64,000 nt of DNA from CAZXPG01 sp964643145 (lineage in GTDB: Bacteria > Pseudomonadota > Alphaproteobacteria > Rickettsiales > Arcanibacteraceae). Below the pieces are notes generated by a model. That model was not told the DNA's origin, did no database searches, and worked only from the letters and a program-made list of their open reading frames with translations. The DNA is taken from NCBI GenBank assembly GCA_964643145.1, contig CAZXPG010000001.1, positions 1-64,000 on the forward strand, read 5' to 3'. Positions 8,708 through 16,468 of the stretch are shown here, one piece after another. The translations under genes were made by a program, and so were the position numbers. Position 1 is the first letter of the stretch. Every line of letters starts with the position of its first letter.

Positions 8708-9633
8708 TGACGAAGAAAACAACCATTACTCCACCAGATGGAGGCATTGCCATAGGTTTTGACAGTGGCATGATCGAATTGCGGGTTGAACAGATTATTC
8801 CGTTGAAAGTTTTGGCTAAAGGTTTCCAGACCAGTGCTAAATATAAGCAGATTCTTTCTTCTATTCAGGAAATAGGTATTATTGAACCACCAGTCGTAAT
8901 CCAGGACAGCAAAATAAAGAACTGTTATATTTTGCTGGATGGGCATTTCCGCATTGAGGCACTTAAGCAACTTGGAAAAGCAACAGTTATATGTCTCCTA
9001 TCCCTCGATGATGAGGCCTTTACCTACAACAAGCATGTCAACCGAGTCTCTCCTATTCAGGAACACCGTATGATCATACGTGCAATAGAGAGGGGCGTTC
9101 CAGAATCTAAGCTGGCTAAAGCCCTTGATATGGATATTAGCAGTATTGTACGCAAGCGAAATCTTCTGGAAGGTATCTGCGATGAAGTTGCTGATATGCT
9201 GAAGGATAAAATCGTTTCCAGCAGCATATTCCCTATCCTCCGGCAGATGCAGTGGTTTCGCCAGATCGAGGTGGCAACCTTGATGAATGATGCAGGGGTC
9301 TATTCCATTTCGTATGCCCGGGCCTTGCTTGCTGCAACCCCTAAAAAGCAACTTGTGGAACCAGAAAAGCCCAAAAAGATAAAAGGGCTGGATGATGAGC
9401 AGATGGGGCGTATGGAAACGGAGATGGCCAATCTTCAGGGAGAATACAGGCTGATTGAAGAAAACTATGGCACAGATGTGCTGAATCTTACCCTTTCAAA
9501 GGGTTATCTCACTACCTTGCTTGGAAATGCCCGTATAGTGCGTTACCTGGCGCAATATCATCCTGAAATGTTGACACAGTTCCAGAAAATTACTGAAATG
9601 ACATCGCTTGGCGGAGAGACAGCAACGTCATAG
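8707..9633 (+). CDS. ParB/RepB-like protein with RepB C-terminal domain (second of pair)
   Basis: A 308-residue relative of plasmid RepB. An N-terminal ParB-like domain is visible as YILLDGHFRIEALKQLG, with a central HTH-like region (SKLAKALDMDISSIVRKRNLLEG) and a C-terminal segment like the RepB partition domain (IFPILRQMQWFRQIEVATLMND). The start overlaps the stop of the first ParB-like gene. Two distinct ParB-like proteins in one operon with a serine recombinase and no ParA are unlike a normal partition locus. Confidence 0.85.
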   Translation: MTKKTTITPPDGGIAIGFDSGMIELRVEQIIPLKVLAKGFQTSAKYKQILSSIQEIGIIEPPVVIQDSKIKNCYILLDGHFRIEALKQLGKATVICLLSLDDEAFTYNKHVNRVSPIQEHRMIIRAIERGVPESKLAKALDMDISSIVRKRNLLEGICDEVADMLKDKIVSSSIFPILRQMQWFRQIEVATLMNDAGVYSISYARALLAATPKKQLVEPEKPKKIKGLDDEQMGRMETEMANLQGEYRLIEENYGTDVLNLTLSKGYLTTLLGNARIVRYLAQYHPEMLTQFQKITEMTSLGGETATS

Positions 9634-9646
9634 TTCAATAAAGCAC

Positions 9647-9874
9647 TTAAGGCTTCAGCCTTACTCCATTCCCTGAAATAAACTCAACACCAGCATTCTC
9701 AAGCGCCTTCTGAATATCGACCAAAGTCCTCTCATACGGCTTCCGCGCTCCTCGTTCAAAATCAGCTAATGTTTGCTTAGCCACCTTTGATTGGTCGGCA
9801 AGCTCAATTTGCGTCCAGTTTAACAATCCTCTAGCAGCACGGCATTGCTCAGGCGAGATAATGGTATTTGACAT
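9647..9874 (-). CDS. XRE-family HTH repressor, small
   Basis: A 75-residue protein made almost entirely of a Cro/CI-type HTH: ISPEQCRAARGLLNWTQIEL, AKQTLADFERG and RKPYERTLVDIQKALENAGVEFI. This length and ending are typical of small alphaproteobacterial XRE regulators. A perfect 12-base inverted repeat lies 27-61 bases upstream, so it probably represses its own promoter and the divergent gene. Its stop lies 13 bases from the stop of the convergent RepB-like gene. Confidence 0.88.
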   Translation of the reverse strand: MSNTIISPEQCRAARGLLNWTQIELADQSKVAKQTLADFERGARKPYERTLVDIQKALENAGVEFISGNGVRLKP

Positions 9875-9900
9875 AACTTCACTCTTTTACATTGACTTTG

Positions 9901-9935
9901 AACCTAACATTATCTATTCTAACTAATGTTAGGTT
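9901..9935. promoter_or_regulatory. Inverted-repeat operator between divergent genes
   Basis: AACCTAACATTA (9901-9912) and its exact reverse complement (9924-9935) are separated by 11 bases, between the small XRE gene and the plus-strand gene at 9977. The site suits a dimeric HTH repressor. Six T's follow it on the plus strand, so it could also act as a terminator hairpin, but no transcript is expected to reach it from the left. Confidence 0.65.
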
Positions 9936-9976
9936 TTTTATCAATCATAAGGATAAGCTTTTTGTCGGTAGAGAAA

Positions 9977-10357
9977 ATGATGATGAGTTTTGATATTACC
10001 AATGCCAAAGGCATATTTGATCCCTATACGCATGAGCGTTTTGTCGAATGGCGAGAAGCATCTGAAGAAGAGGATAGAATTGAAATAGCGGTCAGGGGAA
10101 ATGCCAATAATGTTCTCTATATAGAAGCCCAGAAAAGAACCCATGACGCTCTGATCTCTTTTCTTGCTACTCCGGCCAGTGTACTGCATGGGGTGTTATT
10201 AAAGCTCAAAGCTGCTGCCATTATTGAAGATAGCATCAGCGATGCCATTAATTCCAATAACAGGCTGGTAGCGCCCAGAGCAATTGCGGCTGCCATCAAT
10301 GATATTGAGAATATGCTGTTTTTTGAAATAGGGAGAATTAAATCAGAGAAAACGTAA
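9977..10357 (+). CDS. Unknown small protein
   Basis: A soluble protein of about 126 residues that I do not recognise. Three consecutive ATG codons at 9977, 9980 and 9983 are the plausible starts. The frame is open back to 9926, but that would put the start inside the operator repeat. The mid-section (NANNVLYIEAQKRTHDALISFL) is probably helical. It converges with the next minus-strand regulator gene, 1 base apart. Confidence 0.6.
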   Translation: MMMSFDITNAKGIFDPYTHERFVEWREASEEEDRIEIAVRGNANNVLYIEAQKRTHDALISFLATPASVLHGVLLKLKAAAIIEDSISDAINSNNRLVAPRAIAAAINDIENMLFFEIGRIKSEKT

Positions 10358-10358
10358 G

Positions 10359-10595
10359 CTATTTTTCTTCAAGTTCTTGAAGTAGAGCGTAAAGTTTTAT
10401 TCCAAGTGCTTTAGAAATTTTCAGGCAGACGGTAATGGTGGGAACTCGAAGTCCACTTTCGACCCTGCTGATAGTGCTACGGTTGACGCAGGCGATATCA
10501 GCGAGGGTTTGATGGCTTAATCCCTGTTCTAACCTTTTTTCTTTAAACAGCTTGATAAGTTTAGCTGTGACTTGTTCTGCATAAGTATCTCTCAT
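10359..10595 (-). CDS. XRE-family HTH repressor
   Basis: A 78-residue HTH protein: FKEKRLEQGLSHQTLADIA, VNRSTISRVESGLRVPTI and KISKALGIKLYALLQELEE form the five helices of a Cro/CI domain. A perfect palindrome at 10626-10651 sits just upstream in the divergent promoter region and is the obvious operator. It probably controls itself and the plus-strand operon starting at 10689. Confidence 0.88.
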   Translation of the reverse strand: MRDTYAEQVTAKLIKLFKEKRLEQGLSHQTLADIACVNRSTISRVESGLRVPTITVCLKISKALGIKLYALLQELEEK

Positions 10596-10625
10596 GCGGT
10601 CATTATCACGGGAGCAGCTGTAAAA

Positions 10626-10651
10626 ATAAACGTGCCTATAGGCACGTTTAT
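10626..10651. promoter_or_regulatory. 26-base perfect palindrome, operator
   Basis: The half-site ATAAACGTGCCTA is followed directly by its exact reverse complement. It lies midway between the divergent starts at 10595 (minus) and 10689 (plus), the classic place for the binding site of the XRE repressor encoded on the left. Confidence 0.8.
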
Positions 10652-10688
10652 GCTTTCATTTTAACCTAAAGATGCTAAAATATTAAAT

Positions 10689-11129
10689 ATGGAACATTAT
10701 AATTATCCAGCGACTATGCGCATGAAAAGCTTAAATAAAAATCTGATGGAACCTGAAGTTGGGCAATTTTTTCATTGTGCAGGAAAGACTATCACAGGAT
10801 TACGCACAATGCGCAAATTATCGGTTCATGATCTGGCGGATGTTATTGGTATGGATTTTCGGTTGCTCATCGCGGCAGAAGAAGGGCTGCAATGGATGGA
10901 ACCTGAGTTTTACGAGATAGTTGCCAGACATTGCCAGGTTACTGCCAGGATCTTCCTTCAATGCCTTCCGGCACATTGCCCGACTATTCTCTCAGCACAT
11001 AAAGATATGGTCACCAAATACCTTACTGACAAAGAACGAATCCGCATCGGTCATAATGCCAGCATATTATTGATGCATGGAAGCGTTTTGCATCTCAATG
11101 ATAACCGTAATTCGCAGGTGCATCAGTAA
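10689..11129 (+). CDS. HTH-containing unknown protein
   Basis: A 146-residue protein. Residues about 30-75 (KTITGLRTMRKLSVHDLADVIGMDFRLLIAAEEG) resemble an XRE-type HTH, followed by a less familiar C-terminal half. It heads a run of four closely spaced plus-strand genes (10689-11861) probably driven from the palindrome-controlled promoter. Regulation of neighbouring phage genes is possible but not shown. Confidence 0.65.
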   Translation: MEHYNYPATMRMKSLNKNLMEPEVGQFFHCAGKTITGLRTMRKLSVHDLADVIGMDFRLLIAAEEGLQWMEPEFYEIVARHCQVTARIFLQCLPAHCPTILSAHKDMVTKYLTDKERIRIGHNASILLMHGSVLHLNDNRNSQVHQ

Positions 11130-11402
11130 ATGACCAAGCAGCAGCCATGGGAAATAGAGTATGGGAAATTGCAGTCTGCAATAGTGAATATATGTGACTA
11201 CATAAAGCGGGAACATTATTCGATTACAGAGATCAACCAATTATCCGTCTCCCTGATGACTGCACATAAAAGAGTTGCTGATGCACTCCTGGTCTCTGAA
11301 GGCGAAACACCGAATAATTATCCTGATAGCCTTCTGGATGAAGCAACAGAGACATATAACAGCGCACATCAATTATTAATATCACTGCGTCAATGCTTAT
11401 GA
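11130..11402 (+). CDS. Unknown small protein
   Basis: A 90-residue, mostly helical, acidic protein starting immediately after the stop of the upstream gene. I see no motif I can name. It is placed in an operon by context: the next gene starts inside its stop codon (ATGA). Confidence 0.6.
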   Translation: MTKQQPWEIEYGKLQSAIVNICDYIKREHYSITEINQLSVSLMTAHKRVADALLVSEGETPNNYPDSLLDEATETYNSAHQLLISLRQCL

Positions 11403-11614
11403 AATACTATAGGGGACATGAGCCAGAGGAATGGCCAGTATGGGTAGAGTTTCTTGCAGGGTTGATTGCAGGAACCACGGGAATTCTCAGTTTTCCCTTT
11501 ATGCCATTATGCTACTTCGGGCTGGCAAGCATCAAAATAGCATTAGTGATAAGTGCTATTAGCGGGATAGCGTTTGGTTTCTGGCTTATTCGGATACGCA
11601 ATAAGGAAGGGTAG
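11399..11614 (+). CDS. Small membrane protein
   Basis: About 71 residues with two hydrophobic segments (VEFLAGLIAGTTGILSFPFMPLCYFGLA and IALVISAISGIAFGFWLI). ATG 11399 overlaps the preceding TGA as ATGA and is preferred over ATG 11393. It lies near, but on the opposite strand from, the lysis genes, so a role as a holin-like or superinfection protein is only a guess. Confidence 0.6.
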   Translation: MKYYRGHEPEEWPVWVEFLAGLIAGTTGILSFPFMPLCYFGLASIKIALVISAISGIAFGFWLIRIRNKEG

Positions 11615-11615
11615 A

Positions 11616-11861
11616 ATGTTTAAATATACCTGGCCATTTCCTGATTATGAAATTATCGCTGAACGTTTTTCTGAGCATTTCATTGATGATAATATCTACA
11701 ATTATGCCAAGGCTTTTTATCTGAGCTCACTGAAAGCAGAAGAAGAGAAATTGAATGATTTCATACGAGGCGTAGATCAAGAGGAAGAACGGCTATTTAT
11801 ACATAACCTTGTGCAACAGGCCATTTATGTAGCCATAGGGCATGCAAAACCACGAAAATAG
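11616..11861 (+). CDS. Unknown small protein
   Basis: An 81-residue soluble protein beginning MFKYTWPFPDYE, with GGAAGGG just before the ATG at 11616. An upstream in-frame start would overlap the membrane protein gene and is less likely. The charged helical centre (LSSLKAEEEKLNDFIRGV) suggests a coiled coil. Function unknown. It is the last gene of the plus-strand run and converges with the lysozyme gene. Confidence 0.6.
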   Translation: MFKYTWPFPDYEIIAERFSEHFIDDNIYNYAKAFYLSSLKAEEEKLNDFIRGVDQEEERLFIHNLVQQAIYVAIGHAKPRK

Positions 11862-11921
11862 TACTTATCCACAATTTTTGTTAGTAAGTATGTGTATGAT
11901 GATGTGGTCACCCTTGCAGGA

Positions 11922-12371
11922 TCAGGCAGCATAGAGTCGAGCCTCTGCTTTTCGCCGCCGCAGTAGTCCCGCTGATTTCCTATACAGCTTGGTTTTTGGG
12001 TCTTTTACCTTATCCCAGCGCAGGAATTCTGCTGGAACTGCAATATCCTCATGCCGATTGCATTTCATGCGGAGCGTAGAGCTTTGCAGTGCTCCACCAC
12101 CTGTATTGAACGTAAAAGACAGTAATGCCGCATACTGGTTATCAGTCAGTGGGCGGGTAATCAACCGGAGGACAGAGCGGGTGGCTTGTTGCATATCCTG
12201 CCGGAGCAAATCTTCGGCTTGTTCTTTCGTGATGGTGGTAAGTGATTCTCCAGGCCGGATAAGATGCCCGATACCGATAGTCGGCAAGCCAGCAGAATCA
12301 AGATAAACCCGCAACTCACACCCTTCAAATTCCCGTATCAGCTGGATAGCTTGTTCAGGAATTTGCCTCAT
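11922..12371 (-). CDS. Phage endolysin, GH24 lysozyme
   Basis: A 149-residue T4-type lysozyme that cuts the glycan chains of peptidoglycan to release phage. The catalytic triad spacing of the family is visible as Glu16 (EFEGC), Asp25 (YLDSAG) and Thr31 (PTIGIGH). There is no signal peptide or SAR helix, so export should depend on the holin encoded just upstream, whose gene overlaps this one by ATGA. It is the last gene of the long minus-strand late operon. Confidence 0.93.
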   Translation of the reverse strand: MRQIPEQAIQLIREFEGCELRVYLDSAGLPTIGIGHLIRPGESLTTITKEQAEDLLRQDMQQATRSVLRLITRPLTDNQYAALLSFTFNTGGGALQSSTLRMKCNRHEDIAVPAEFLRWDKVKDPKTKLYRKSAGLLRRRKAEARLYAA

Positions 12372-12814
12372 TTTGCTAACCTCTTATTCATGGCCCGCTG
12401 ACCAAAATAGAAGCTGATGATGCCAGCAAAAATAGCCTGATCTTCTTGGGTCCAGAGAATATCCAGGTATTGGAAAAGCGGTGCCTGATCACCAATCATG
12501 GTGTACTGCATATATTTGATGAGCACATACTCAAAGAAAAAGGCATAAGTGATAACAGGGCGCACTGTGCCGTTCAGCGCATCAACCCACGTTACACCTG
12601 TATTGTAGGTCTTGTATAATGCCTGAGATTCGGCAATATCAGCATAAACGCCGATTTCTTCCCGCCGTATATCACGGTCTGCTTGCGCATTCTGTATCTG
12701 AAGCTGCAGGATAGCAAGTTCATGCTGTTTATCGGATTTGTCACGCCATAGCTTGAATATTTCAGGAAAGACAGAACTGATGAAACCGATCAGGCTGGCA
12801 AGTAGCGTAGTCAT
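12368..12814 (-). CDS. Holin, 3TM gene-transfer-agent type
   Basis: A 148-residue protein resembling the 3-TM holins described for gene-transfer-agent release. It has an N-terminal hydrophobic helix (LLASLIGFISSVFPEIF), a charged coiled-coil segment (ELAILQLQIQNAQADRDIRREE), and two C-terminal hydrophobic segments around PVITYAFFFEYVLI and IFAGIISFYFGQRAM. It would form membrane lesions at the end of infection and let the lysozyme through. Overlap with the lysozyme gene confirms a lysis cassette. Confidence 0.82.
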   Translation of the reverse strand: MTTLLASLIGFISSVFPEIFKLWRDKSDKQHELAILQLQIQNAQADRDIRREEIGVYADIAESQALYKTYNTGVTWVDALNGTVRPVITYAFFFEYVLIKYMQYTMIGDQAPLFQYLDILWTQEDQAIFAGIISFYFGQRAMNKRLAK

Positions 12815-12824
12815 AATGTACCTC

Positions 12825-13001
12825 TCACTTCATCATCATTAATTTGAGAATCATGCCACCCATGCCAGTCATGAGCATGCTGGATGACCACCATACAATC
12901 CGCTCGATTCTATCCAGGCGCTGTTCCAGTGCCTTATAGCGTTCAGCGCAGACAGCTACATGCAGATCAAGATGCGTTACTTCTTCTGTCTCGTGTGCCA
13001 T
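12825..13001 (-). CDS. Small phage membrane-anchored protein
   Basis: A 58-residue gene with a strong GGAGGA ribosome site before ATG 13001. The N-terminal half is charged (HETEEVTHLDLHV, then AERYKALEQRLDRIERIV, a likely short coiled coil), followed by one hydrophobic segment rich in Met (SSMLMTGMGGMILKLMMMK). The layout recalls XhlA-type lysis accessory proteins. It lies directly upstream of the holin gene, so a role in lysis is likely. Confidence 0.75.
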   Translation of the reverse strand: MAHETEEVTHLDLHVAVCAERYKALEQRLDRIERIVWWSSSMLMTGMGGMILKLMMMK

Positions 13002-13028
13002 GATTCCTCCTGATTACTGGTTGGGTGA

Positions 13029-13718
13029 CTACCATCCGGCAGTGATATCGTATTCGATAACGTCAGTGATGCTTTCCAAGGCAGCTATGGCAGTGATATG
13101 GCTGTCTGCTACATCTCGGAGCACCTGATCCTTCGTTGTAATCAGGAGAAGCATTGCGGCTGCATTGGTGCTGTTGATGTCCAGTTTCTGCCCATCATCA
13201 AAATACCAGGTAACAGTAGTGCCTGGTGCTGAAAGCAGCAGGCTCTGATATTTGCTGGTGACGTTAGTGATGGTGGTATCATCGGCATGCATCAGATAGT
13301 CAGTGTTATCGTCTGCATAAGAAATGGCTTGTTGGGAAGATGATTTGCGGAGAATAATTACTTCATCATAGCGCTTGTTCTTTGCAGCAGTCAGCTTTGC
13401 CACTTCCAGTTCCGCAATAGCTTCGGGAGATAAGGGTGTCAGCGTATAAGTGAGGGTCACTTTATCTGCGCCGATAGTATAAATACCTTCATCGCTGCTA
13501 TGGGTTTCCGGATCAAAATCCTTATTGATAATCTCCAGTGGCAAAACACCAAGGGCAATCTGTTCTTCGATGGTCAGCTGATCAAGGCTTGTGCGAGTAT
13601 ACCCATCTGGCAACTGAACTCTTTCAGGCAAGCTGGATACTCTCTGGTAAATATAGGGTTCACCATCCTGGTTATTCCGTATCACGCAATATTCTGTATT
13701 TGTCATCACAGCTACCAT
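13029..13718 (-). CDS. Phage tail-associated protein (fibre assembly-like)
   Basis: A 229-residue protein encoded right after the glycine-rich fibre genes, overlapping the upstream stop (ATGGTAG). The N-terminal half (YCVIRNNQDGEPYIYQRV, then GVLPLEII) looks like a short virion-associated domain. The C-terminal part (VTWYFDDGQKLDINSTNAAAMLLL) resembles a domain found in fibre and fibre-assembly proteins. By position and form it probably helps build or tip the tail fibre. Confidence 0.65.
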   Translation of the reverse strand: MVAVMTNTEYCVIRNNQDGEPYIYQRVSSLPERVQLPDGYTRTSLDQLTIEEQIALGVLPLEIINKDFDPETHSSDEGIYTIGADKVTLTYTLTPLSPEAIAELEVAKLTAAKNKRYDEVIILRKSSSQQAISYADDNTDYLMHADDTTITNVTSKYQSLLLSAPGTTVTWYFDDGQKLDINSTNAAAMLLLITTKDQVLRDVADSHITAIAALESITDVIEYDITAGW

Positions 13719-14626
13719 TGAATATAAATTCTGCCAGGATTGCCTGATACACCGGCTGCACCGCCATTACCGGCAGGAGTAAGCCAGTTTGCCGTCTGGC
13801 CTGCGGATGCACTGCCGGATGCCGCAGTCAATGTTTGATTGGATGTGTTGGATGGATTGTAGTAGCCGGAACCTCCGCCACCGCCTCCGCCGCCAGGATT
13901 CACACTGGTCGTATTGCCGCTGCCGCCACCATAATAACCGCCACCTCCGCCACCGCCATTTCCTGTGCTGGTTACGGCATTGCCGCCTTGCAATGAAGTG
14001 CCGGCAGCCCCACTTCCGCCAGCCGATCCGCCGCTGCTTTGTGTGCCGCCTCCGCCGCCTGAATTTAATCCGGCATTGCCCGTGGTTCCGCCTCCGCCAC
14101 CTCCTGTTGCTGTACTGCCACCAACACCGCCTCCACCGCCACCTCCAGCAGTAGCAATCAGGTTGATGCCGCGCTTTATCATGGTATGGCCACCGCCTCC
14201 GCCGCCTGCTGAACTGCCTGAGCCGCCACCATTGCCACCACCATTAGTTCCTCCAGTACCATTAGTGTTTCCACCACCACCGATAGTCAGGTCTAATACT
14301 TCGCCGGCAGTTACGGCGATGTCGCATATGGTATAACCAGCACCGCCGCCCGCACTTGCACCATTATTATTGCCAGAACCACCGCCTCCAGCTCCCCATA
14401 ATTCGGCACGGATGACAGAAACATTGTTAGGTACGGTAAATGTTGTGCTTCCTGCAGATGTAAAAACCTGGGTTCCAATGCCACCGACATACACATTGCT
14501 GGGCCATTTGCCCTTTTTGATCATGTTTATGACTTCAGCAAGGGAAAATACTCCGCGAACATTTACAAAATTCTGCTCATTTGCAGTACCGATCACATTG
14601 CCGTAGCCGTCTGTTGTCATTGCCAT
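13712..14626 (-). CDS. Glycine-rich tail fibre / receptor-binding protein (copy 2)
   Basis: A 304-residue protein with an N-terminal module (YGNVIGTANEQNFVNVRGVF, then FTSAGSTTFTVPNNVSVIRAELWGAGGGGS) and about 200 residues of Gly/Ser/Asn-rich sequence with GGGGG runs. This glycine-rich fold is common in phage tips and may form polyglycine-II bundles that contact the host. It is a paralogue of the next gene upstream, with the same N-terminal plan and a similar ending (NGRIFIEW versus PGRIYIQW). Confidence 0.82.
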   Translation of the reverse strand: MAMTTDGYGNVIGTANEQNFVNVRGVFSLAEVINMIKKGKWPSNVYVGGIGTQVFTSAGSTTFTVPNNVSVIRAELWGAGGGGSGNNNGASAGGGAGYTICDIAVTAGEVLDLTIGGGGNTNGTGGTNGGGNGGGSGSSAGGGGGGHTMIKRGINLIATAGGGGGGGVGGSTATGGGGGGTTGNAGLNSGGGGGTQSSGGSAGGSGAAGTSLQGGNAVTSTGNGGGGGGGYYGGGSGNTTSVNPGGGGGGGGSGYYNPSNTSNQTLTAASGSASAGQTANWLTPAGNGGAAGVSGNPGRIYIQW

Positions 14627-14653
14627 GATGATACTCCATTGACCAGACTGTGG

Positions 14654-15619
14654 TTACCATTCGATAAATATCCGGCCATTATTACCGGAGGCAGTAATAT
14701 TGCCTCCTCTACCGGCACTTCCAGACCAGTTTACGCTTCCCATGCCAGCCGGATCTTGCCCATTGCCGATAGTGTTGGTTACATTGGATGTATAAGAGGG
14801 GTTTGTGTAACTGCTGCCACCGCCACCACCATTTGGATAGCCTCCGCCACCACCGCCTCCAAAGTAGCCAGCACCACCGCCACCGCCGCTATAGCCACCA
14901 TTATAATTTGCTCCCTGACCGCCTTGGTGTGCTGTGCCAGCAGTTGCGCCGGTTCCTTGACCGTTGCTGCCAGCCGCGCCTCCTGCTGATTGAGTGCCGC
15001 CACCACCACCTGTGCCAGCTATAGCACCGGAGACTCCAGAAAGATCTTCGCCGCTTGTGCCACCACCCGATCCTCCTCGTGCACCATTGCCTGAACCTTG
15101 AGGAGAACCGCCACCGCCACCTGCAGCAACGACCAAGTATGTGATTGAACGTTTGATGAAGGAACGTCCACCACCGCCGCCGCCACCATTTCCTCCTGAA
15201 GCTGATCCGCCGTTCCCTCCGCCGCCTGTACCTCCTGATGCTCCAGCATTCGAGCCGACAGCACCGCCTCCTGCCACAAGTAAATCCAGTATCTCACCAG
15301 GTGTTACGGCGACATCACATTTCACATAACCAGCACCGCCTCCATAGGAAACGGGATTGCTTGCGCTCTGTGACCCACCACCTCCAGCTCCCCACATCTC
15401 TACCCTGATCACGGCAACATTGCTGGGTACAGTAAAAGTCGTTGATCCTGGTGAGGTAAAAGTCTGATTTCCGACACCGCCGATGAAGATGTTAGTTGGC
15501 CATTTGCCTTTGCGGCGCAGATGTACGATCTCCATTAATGGAAAAACGCCTCGTATGTTTGTATAGTCCTGATCATTATTAGTTCCAATATTACCGCCGT
15601 ATCCGTCTGTAATCCCCAT
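14654..15619 (-). CDS. Glycine-rich tail fibre / receptor-binding protein (copy 1)
   Basis: A 321-residue paralogue of the following gene. The N-terminal region (TDGYGGNIGTNNDQDYTNIRG, GKWPTNIFIGGVG, FTSPGSTTFTVPSNVAVIR) is shared with copy 2, while the glycine-rich body has diverged. Two adjacent copies suggest duplication followed by diversification of the host-contact surface. The GC-rich repetitive coding is unlike most neighbours and produces long Pro-rich shadow frames on the opposite strand. Confidence 0.82.
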   Translation of the reverse strand: MGITDGYGGNIGTNNDQDYTNIRGVFPLMEIVHLRRKGKWPTNIFIGGVGNQTFTSPGSTTFTVPSNVAVIRVEMWGAGGGGSQSASNPVSYGGGAGYVKCDVAVTPGEILDLLVAGGGAVGSNAGASGGTGGGGNGGSASGGNGGGGGGGRSFIKRSITYLVVAAGGGGGSPQGSGNGARGGSGGGTSGEDLSGVSGAIAGTGGGGGTQSAGGAAGSNGQGTGATAGTAHQGGQGANYNGGYSGGGGGAGYFGGGGGGGYPNGGGGGSSYTNPSYTSNVTNTIGNGQDPAGMGSVNWSGSAGRGGNITASGNNGRIFIEW

Positions 15620-15620
15620 A

Positions 15621-15950
15621 TTATGACAGCTCCAATACGCTCAGAGTTCCTTCCAGGCTGGATGTTGAGCTGGAAAGTAGCTGTAGCGCATCACCTGCTT
15701 CTAAGACCAGCTTGCCACCGATGGGAATGATGGCGGTCTTACTGGCAACAGGTATCGCTAAAGCAAGTCTCGTTGCTGCATTGGATGCGCTTGAGTCAAG
15801 ATATTGGATACTGATATCGGCACTTGCCGAAGCATGAATATTGGCTATCTGCAGCAGCGTCACTATAGCGGTAGTCGCTGCCGGACAGGTATAAATGGTA
15901 GTGTAACTCGTCCCTACCTGCTGACGTGCGTTTTTGAAGGTTGATGCCAT
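15621..15950 (-). CDS. Small tail-tip protein
   Basis: A 109-residue protein, Ser/Thr/Ala-rich and probably beta-structured (TIYTCPAATTAIVTLLQIANIHA, SADISIQYLDSS, KLVLEAGDALQLLSS). It looks like a virion surface or fibre accessory protein that recurs in tail-fibre operons. One base separates it from the first glycine-rich fibre gene. Confidence 0.65.
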   Translation of the reverse strand: MASTFKNARQQVGTSYTTIYTCPAATTAIVTLLQIANIHASASADISIQYLDSSASNAATRLALAIPVASKTAIIPIGGKLVLEAGDALQLLSSSTSSLEGTLSVLELS

Positions 15951-15961
15951 CGATATCTCCC

Positions 15962-16468
15962 CTATGATAAAGCAATGATGTAACCTAATATTTCAGCAAC
16001 GGTAGCCACACCGTTCTGGCCAGTCGCCCCGGTTGCTCCTATAGCTCCACGCTCTCCTGCCAGAGTAATTGTCCAATCGGTGTAAGTACCGCTTCCGGCT
16101 GCAAGGTCAGCAGTGAAGGTGGTCGCACCACTTGATTGCGTGAAAGCCGTAATAATGCCTTCCATCCATGTGGTGGCTGGAGCAGAAGTACGGGCGACAC
16201 GGATTCTTGAACCGACACCAAAGCCTTTATTTGCCTGTATAGTGAATGCAATGCTGCCTGAACTGGCAACAGCAATGGATGTCGTGGAAGTAGCAGCAAG
16301 TGATGCTCCGGTGGCGGCTATTTTGTTACCAGCTTCTGTAACAAAGTCGCTGAGCAAGGGCACCAAATTCTTCTTGTGACCGCCATTTCCAAGATTCTTT
16401 TTACCCGTTCCCTCATCGCTGTTTCCATCTGAGTAGGTGTTGCTGTTCAATGTGACATAATTGACCAT
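15962..16468 (-). CDS. Tail protein with a collagen-like segment
   Basis: A 168-residue structural protein. The body is beta-rich and Thr/Ala-rich (TSTTSIAVASSGSIAFTI, GFGVGSRIRVAR), followed by a short Gly-X-Y stretch (GERGAIGATGATGQNG) near residues 135-150, typical of phage fibres that trimerise. Its start overlaps the stop of the upstream tail gene. Confidence 0.7.
   Translation of the reverse strand: MVNYVTLNSNTYSDGNSDEGTGKKNLGNGGHKKNLVPLLSDFVTEAGNKIAATGASLAATSTTSIAVASSGSIAFTIQANKGFGVGSRIRVARTSAPATTWMEGIITAFTQSSGATTFTADLAAGSGTYTDWTITLAGERGAIGATGATGQNGVATVAEILGYIIALS

Noticed and set aside
9901..9940. Rho-independent terminator on the plus strand
   Set aside because: The hairpin is followed by T's, but no plus-strand transcript is expected to reach it; its place between divergent starts fits an operator better.
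13789..14336. Long Pro-rich plus-strand frames opposite the first glycine-rich fibre gene
   Set aside because: They are the reverse complement of GGN-rich codons; poly-Pro runs arise mechanically from glycine-rich coding on the other strand.
13850..15310. Repetitive GC-rich tracts that might be tandem repeats or a CRISPR array
   Set aside because: The repeats are irregular glycine codon runs in coding phase, with no constant repeat or spacer length.
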